Shown here one piece after another: positions 63,776 to 64,000 of a DNA stretch of 64,000 bases; the first letter of the stretch is position 1; every line of letters starts with the position of its first letter. The stretch is taken from positions 255,146 to 319,145 of the forward strand of contig JBFWVF010000007.1 in the NCBI GenBank assembly GCA_050246875.1, read 5' to 3'. Position numbers and translations under genes: made by a program. This stretch comes from SHWB01 sp050246875. Lineage in GTDB: Bacteria; Pseudomonadota; Alphaproteobacteria; UBA6615. A model generated the notes under the pieces. The model was not told the DNA's origin, did no database searches, and saw only the letters and a list, made by a program, of their open reading frames with translations.

Positions 63776-64000
63776 GGCCGGAGGCCCCGACCGTGCCGGC
63801 CCACCTCACCCTCCCGTCGCCGACGCGACGGGCCCCTCCCTCTCCCCCCACGGGGCGGAGAGGGGTTCCGCGCTGTAGCGCGACACTTGAAGCGGGAGTC
63901 GGCACCACTTGATTCGGGAGCACGCGGTTTTTTCTCCATCGGAGGCTCTTGGGCCGGCGCGAAACGAGGGGTGACGGCCCGCCGGCAGGGGACAAAGGGA
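63776..64000. other. Intergenic end of window with family A palindrome
   Basis: No gene is seen. A family A palindrome (CCCTCTCCCCCC/GGGGCGGAGAGGGG) lies at 63836-63864, next to CCCACCTCACCCTCCC phrases seen elsewhere. The pdeM promoter should be in this stretch, but none was recognised. Confidence 0.6.

Overview
The window is about 70% GC chromosomal DNA that looks alphaproteobacterial, most like Rhodospirillales and relatives. This rests on the ruvCAB-ybgC-tolQRAB-pal-cpoB-tilS-ftsH block, on hisZ next to purA, on serC next to serA, on zapA followed by a 6S-like RNA and the formyl-THF ligase gene, and on the tkt-gap-fba order. Genes are tightly packed, with many 4-base ATGA or GTGA overlaps. 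No tRNA, rRNA, CRISPR array, prophage or transposase gene was seen.

Left part (1-19.5 kb): purA (cut by the window edge) and hisZ lie on the minus strand. A plus-strand envelope cluster follows: an OmpA-like barrel and three tandem M48-type lipoproteins whose catalytic motif reads HDMGH, HEMGH and HQFAH. Then come minus-strand genes: a tandem triplet of SMP-30/gluconolactonase-like proteins with an LVIVD-repeat protein, a double cold-shock protein, an AraD1/GguC-type FAH enzyme with a small secreted partner, serC-serA behind a two-hairpin leader, an SLC13 permease, a MaoC protein and an AraC/O6-alkylguanine methyltransferase fusion.

Middle (19.6-45.6 kb): a plus-strand catabolic-looking operon encodes a hydantoinase/oxoprolinase A subunit, a B subunit with a C-terminal zinc-ribbon tail, an XRE-cupin regulator and two OsmC proteins; a palindrome lies just before its first start codon. 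After it comes a long minus-strand housekeeping stretch covering (in transcription order) cell division and 6S RNA, formyl-THF ligase, ymdB, yebC, Holliday-junction resolution, Tol-Pal, tRNA lysidine synthesis, FtsH, folate and cell-wall precursors, thiamine, and an EamA-PhzF pair.

Right part (45.6-64 kb): central carbon genes tkt, gap and fba, then thiE, efp and suhB, run on the plus strand. They are interrupted by repeat-rich DNA, an AT-rich lipoprotein island between two repeat copies, CHAD and LysR genes, and a small ORF with a strong terminator. The window closes with a minus-strand Tat-exported PhoX and a repair operon: pdeM, two tandem photolyase genes and a double EthD protein. The two photolyases share an almost identical 5-prime tract, and the first-transcribed copy has altered substrate-pocket residues.

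Two dispersed palindromic repeat families sit in most of the larger intergenic gaps of the right half and at the ftsH-folP junction. The best candidates for undescribed biology are the M48 triplet, the hydantoinase/OsmC operon, the diverged photolyase copy and the AT-rich island.
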